A stretch of DNA of 9,234 nucleotides from an uncultured Bacteroidales bacterium (GTDB taxonomy: Bacteria > Bacteroidota > Bacteroidia > Bacteroidales > Marinilabiliaceae), in assembly GCA_937892095.1 (NCBI GenBank), contig CALAVC010000094.1, forward strand, positions 1 to 9,234, given 5' to 3'. Of this stretch, positions 6,838-9,234 are shown one piece after another. The translations under genes and the position numbers were made by a program. Every line of letters begins with the position of its first letter. Within the stretch, counting starts at the first letter, position 1. The notes beneath the pieces were generated by a model, which made no database searches, was not told the origin of the DNA, and saw nothing but the letters and a program-made list of their open reading frames with translations.

Positions 6838-6845
6838 CAAAAGTA
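6838..6845 (-). promoter_or_regulatory. Putative minus-strand -7 box in the spacer
   Basis: The minus strand reads TACTTTTG, an exact TAnnTTTG match, pointing away from htpG. Transcription from near 6831 would run towards the bidirectional hairpin at 6587-6619 and give an RNA of roughly 240 nt. There is no matching -33 TTTG, and an exact match to a loose 8-mer is not rare in A/T-rich DNA. Confidence 0.25.
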
Positions 6846-6915
6846 AATGTTCCATTTTTTAAATTATAAAAATTTTTATGAGTGTTGCTTTTGTCAGATT
6901 GCTGCCACATGTGTA

Positions 6916-6928
6916 TGACATTATGTCA
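6916..6928. promoter_or_regulatory. Palindrome upstream of htpG, possible operator
   Basis: TGACATTATGTCA is a perfect inverted repeat of 6-bp arms around one central T, 63 bp before the htpG start and close to where its promoter should lie. A shorter palindrome, CACATGTG (6906-6913), stands just before it. It is not the CIRCE element bound by HrcA. A regulator site is inferred from symmetry and position only. Confidence 0.35.
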
Positions 6929-6991
6929 AATATTGTGCGTTGGCACGTCTTTTGATACGTCGGCAATCAAAATAATAAAATCATATAAGAT

Positions 6992-9052
6992 ATGGCTTCA
7001 GGAAAAATAGGTGTTTCGACCAAAGACCTCTTCCCAATAATTAAAAAATTCCTCTATTCCGACCATGACATCTTCCTTCGCGAGATTGTCTCCAATGCTG
7101 TCGATGCGTGCCAAAAGTTGAAAGTCCTTTCAACGGGTAGCGACTTTAAAGGTGAGTTGGGCGACTTGCGTGTCAGCGTTAGCCTCGACAAAGACAATAA
7201 GACACTCACCGTCTCCGACAATGGTATTGGCATGACAGCCGAAGAAGTCGACAAGTACATCAATCAGATTGCTTTTTCGGGTGCCGAAGAATTTCTTGAA
7301 AAACATAAAAACGATGGCACTACCATAATAGGTCATTTCGGCATGGGTTTCTACTCTGCTTTCATGGTGAGCGATAAGGTAGAAATTGTGTCGCGCAGCT
7401 ACAAGGAAGGCGCAAAAGCTGTTCGTTGGAGTTGTACAGGCGACCCCGAATATACTCTTGAAGAGACCGAAAAAGAGGGTAGGGGGACAGACGTCATAAT
7501 GCACATCTCGGAAGACGAGAAGGAGTTCCTCGAAAAGAGTAGGGTGGAAAATTTGCTCAATAAATATTGCAAATTTTTGCCCATACCAGTTGTCTTTGGC
7601 AAAAAGACGGAATGGAAAGACGGCAAAGAACAAGAAACTGCCGAAGATAATCAGATTAACGACACCACGCCCGCATGGACTCGTAAGCCTGCCGACCTAA
7701 AAGAAGAGGACTATAGCTCTTTCTATCGCAAGCTATATCCCATGAGCGAAGACCCACTCTTCCATATCCACCTCAATGTCGACTATCCGTTCACACTGAC
7801 CGGTATCCTCTACTTCCCACGCATTAAAGCAAATATAGACCCCAACCGAAACAAGATTCAGCTCTACTGCAATCAGGTCTTCGTAACTGACTCTGTCGAA
7901 GGCATTGTGCCAGATTTCTTGACGTTGTTGCACGGTGTCATCGACTCGCCCGACATTCCTCTCAACGTTTCTCGTTCGTACTTGCAGAGCGACTCAAATG
8001 TCAAGAAAATATCAAGCCACATCACTAAGAAAGTGGCAGATAGGCTCGAGGAAATATTTAAGACAGAGCGCGAAAACTACGAGAAAAAGTGGGATGACCT
8101 GAAGATTTTCGTAGAGTATGGCATGCTCACCGACGACAAGTTTGCCGAACGTTGCGACAAGTTTGCTCTGCTGAAAAACGTGGATGGTAAGTATTTCACA
8201 TTTGAGGAATACAAGAAGCTCATTGAGCCTGCTCAGACCGATAAAGATGGCAATCTCATCTATCTCTACGCAACAGACAAGTCTACCCAATACACTTTCA
8301 TTGAAAATGCAAAGGCAAAGGGCTACGACGTGCTTTTGATGGACGGACATCTTGACACTCCGTTCATGAATCAGAAGGAACAAAAGTGGGAAAAGAGTCG
8401 TTTTACACGTGTCGATGCAGATGTCATTGATAAACTCATCGTCAAAGACGATGCCCCACAACTAACCCTCACCACCAACGAAAAGAGTGATCTTGAAGAG
8501 GTCTTCCGTAGTCAAGCTCCGACTGGCGACACCAAGCAGAGCTATACAGTCAGTGTTGAAGCCTTGGGCGAAGACCAATTGCCAGTTATCGTTACTCAAA
8601 ACGAGTGGATGCGTCGAATGAAGGAAATGAGTGCACTGCAAGGTGGTCCGATGTCGTTCTATGGCGAAATGCCAGACACATTCAATCTTGTTGTCAACGC
8701 CAATCACCCATTGGTCGACAAGGTGTTCCGTAGTATGTCTGCCGACGTCAGGACTTCGGTAGATCCCATACGCTCTGACATTGAGCGACTCGAAGCTCGT
8801 CGTGATGAGTTGAACAAGGCAAAGCAAGGGAAAAAGGAAGAAGACATCCCACAGGCAGACAAGGACGAACTCGACCAAGTAAGTCGCGACATTGACGACA
8901 AGCGCAGTCAGCGAACCAAGATTTTATCTGACTTTGCCAAGAATAATGCAGTTGTGTCGCAACTCATCGACCTTGCTCTGCTGAGCAACAACATGCTCAA
9001 AGGTGCCGACCTGACCAATTTTATCAAGCGTAGCATTTCGCTCATAAAATAG
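6992..9052 (+). CDS. htpG: Chaperone protein HtpG (bacterial Hsp90)
   Basis: HtpG is the cytosolic ATP-dependent Hsp90 chaperone, working as a dimer with the DnaK system on stressed or immature proteins. The 686-residue protein shows all parts. The N-terminal GHKL ATPase has FLREIVSNAVDA (catalytic E31, Mg-binding N35, D38), DNGIGM (D76-M81) and GHFGMGF (114-120). The middle domain has HLNVDYPF and LNVSRSYLQ, with the ATP-contacting arginine R328. The C-terminal dimerisation domain follows. It is longer than E. coli HtpG (624 residues) because of a charged, probably coiled-coil insert near 590-640 (RLEARRDELNKAKQGKKEED and onward). I regard this as usual for Bacteroidota but have not compared it. 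No eukaryotic MEEVD tail is present. The gene stands alone, with a 732-bp spacer before it and a terminator after. No clear -7 box is visible upstream, so heat control cannot be read from the sequence. Confidence 0.97.
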   Translation: MASGKIGVSTKDLFPIIKKFLYSDHDIFLREIVSNAVDACQKLKVLSTGSDFKGELGDLRVSVSLDKDNKTLTVSDNGIGMTAEEVDKYINQIAFSGAEEFLEKHKNDGTTIIGHFGMGFYSAFMVSDKVEIVSRSYKEGAKAVRWSCTGDPEYTLEETEKEGRGTDVIMHISEDEKEFLEKSRVENLLNKYCKFLPIPVVFGKKTEWKDGKEQETAEDNQINDTTPAWTRKPADLKEEDYSSFYRKLYPMSEDPLFHIHLNVDYPFTLTGILYFPRIKANIDPNRNKIQLYCNQVFVTDSVEGIVPDFLTLLHGVIDSPDIPLNVSRSYLQSDSNVKKISSHITKKVADRLEEIFKTERENYEKKWDDLKIFVEYGMLTDDKFAERCDKFALLKNVDGKYFTFEEYKKLIEPAQTDKDGNLIYLYATDKSTQYTFIENAKAKGYDVLLMDGHLDTPFMNQKEQKWEKSRFTRVDADVIDKLIVKDDAPQLTLTTNEKSDLEEVFRSQAPTGDTKQSYTVSVEALGEDQLPVIVTQNEWMRRMKEMSALQGGPMSFYGEMPDTFNLVVNANHPLVDKVFRSMSADVRTSVDPIRSDIERLEARRDELNKAKQGKKEEDIPQADKDELDQVSRDIDDKRSQRTKILSDFAKNNAVVSQLIDLALLSNNMLKGADLTNFIKRSISLIK

Positions 9053-9090
9053 TTGTCGGACATAATAACGTCAGATTAAATACAGAGTAG

Positions 9091-9121
9091 ATAGGCTATC
9101 CACATGGGGTAGCCTATTTTT
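9091..9121 (+). terminator. Intrinsic terminator of htpG
   Basis: ATAGGCTATCC (9091-9101) pairs with GGGTAGCCTAT (9107-9117), 11 bp with one G-T pair, around a 5-nt loop. A run of five T starts at the stem end (9117-9121), 38 bp after the htpG stop. Confidence 0.9.
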
Positions 9122-9234
9122 GTGTAACCACAATATACTTCAAAATACCTAAAACATTTTTCTGTTCTAATCGTATTAGTTCCTAAGTTCAAGTTGATAA
9201 TGCAACAGTAGGCAATCTTCAGAGGGGGTGGTTA
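9122..9234. other. Right-edge sequence with no supported gene
   Basis: These 113 bp are A/T-rich. One minus-strand frame stays open across them but has no start codon and no recognisable family signature, and plus-strand frames are broken by stops. The segment may be the upstream region or end of a gene beyond the window. Confidence 0.5.

Larger units (their letters stand above)
6260..6991. other. Gene-poor, hairpin-rich spacer between the TPR gene and htpG
   Basis: No protein gene can be supported in these 732 bp. The stretch is A/T-rich and contains three plus-strand terminator-like hairpins (6287-6318, 6403-6431, 6587-6619), a perfect 12-bp inverted repeat (6345-6370), a 14-bp imperfect inverted repeat (6784-6836), a minus-strand -7 box (6838-6845), an A/T palindrome ATAAAAATTTTTAT (6866-6879) and a palindrome TGACATTATGTCA (6916-6928) near htpG. 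Short open frames occur on both strands but have random-looking composition. The spacer is much longer than the others in this window. Confidence 0.7.

Noticed and set aside
6667..6855. Minus-strand 62-residue open frame in the spacer
   Set aside because: It overlaps no gene, so it is not a shadow, but its composition (many K, N, F, I) is what A/T-rich noncoding DNA gives. The nearest -7 box lies inside it, downstream of its ATG, and it spans the 14-bp inverted repeat.
6881..6991. CIRCE or other heat-shock element for htpG
   Set aside because: The TTAGCACTC-N9-GAGTGCTAA pattern is not present; only unrelated palindromes are seen.
6992..9052. Several minus-strand frames of 65-167 residues inside htpG
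   Set aside because: They are antisense to a fully intact Hsp90 gene and reflect its codon bias.

Overview
The window looks like a chromosomal segment from a Bacteroidota bacterium, most likely of the order Bacteroidales. Three things suggest this. Start codons are preceded by A/T-rich sequence with no Shine-Dalgarno motif. Several upstream regions carry the Bacteroidota -7 promoter motif TAnnTTTG. The fused aspartokinase/homoserine dehydrogenase and the 686-residue HtpG both have the form usual in that group. I cannot name a genus from the sequence alone.

Layout: (1) At the left edge, on the minus strand and cut by the window boundary, is the N-terminal part of a PAP2-family membrane phosphatase (1-361). 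(2) Divergent from it is a single GT4-family glycosyltransferase (524-1630), more A/T-rich than the genes to its right and followed by a weak hairpin terminator. (3) A 191-bp spacer with several inverted repeats and a good -7 box leads into thrA (1822-4251). thrC (4265-5554) starts 13 bp later, and a small secreted TPR protein (5621-6259) follows after 66 bp with no terminator between. A strong intrinsic terminator (6287-6318) closes this unit. (4) A 732-bp gene-poor, A/T-rich spacer (6260-6991) holds more hairpins than its size needs: two further terminator-like structures, a perfect 12-bp inverted repeat, a 14-bp imperfect inverted repeat, a minus-strand -7 box and a palindrome in front of htpG. 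(5) htpG (6992-9052) is a monocistronic Hsp90 gene with its own terminator (9091-9121). The last 113 bp hold no gene I can support.

How the genes work together: ThrA supplies the first and third steps from aspartate to homoserine, and ThrC makes threonine from O-phosphohomoserine. The intervening homoserine kinase step is not encoded here, although many Bacteroidales place a phosphoglycerate-mutase-like gene between thrA and thrC. The phosphatase and the glycosyltransferase both fit cell-envelope work but are divergently transcribed and need not be linked. HtpG is an independent chaperone gene.

All intact genes belong to known families. I see no mobile element, CRISPR array, tRNA, rRNA or defence island, and no clearly new system. 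The least explained part is the hairpin-rich spacer at 6260-6991, which could encode one or two small RNAs.
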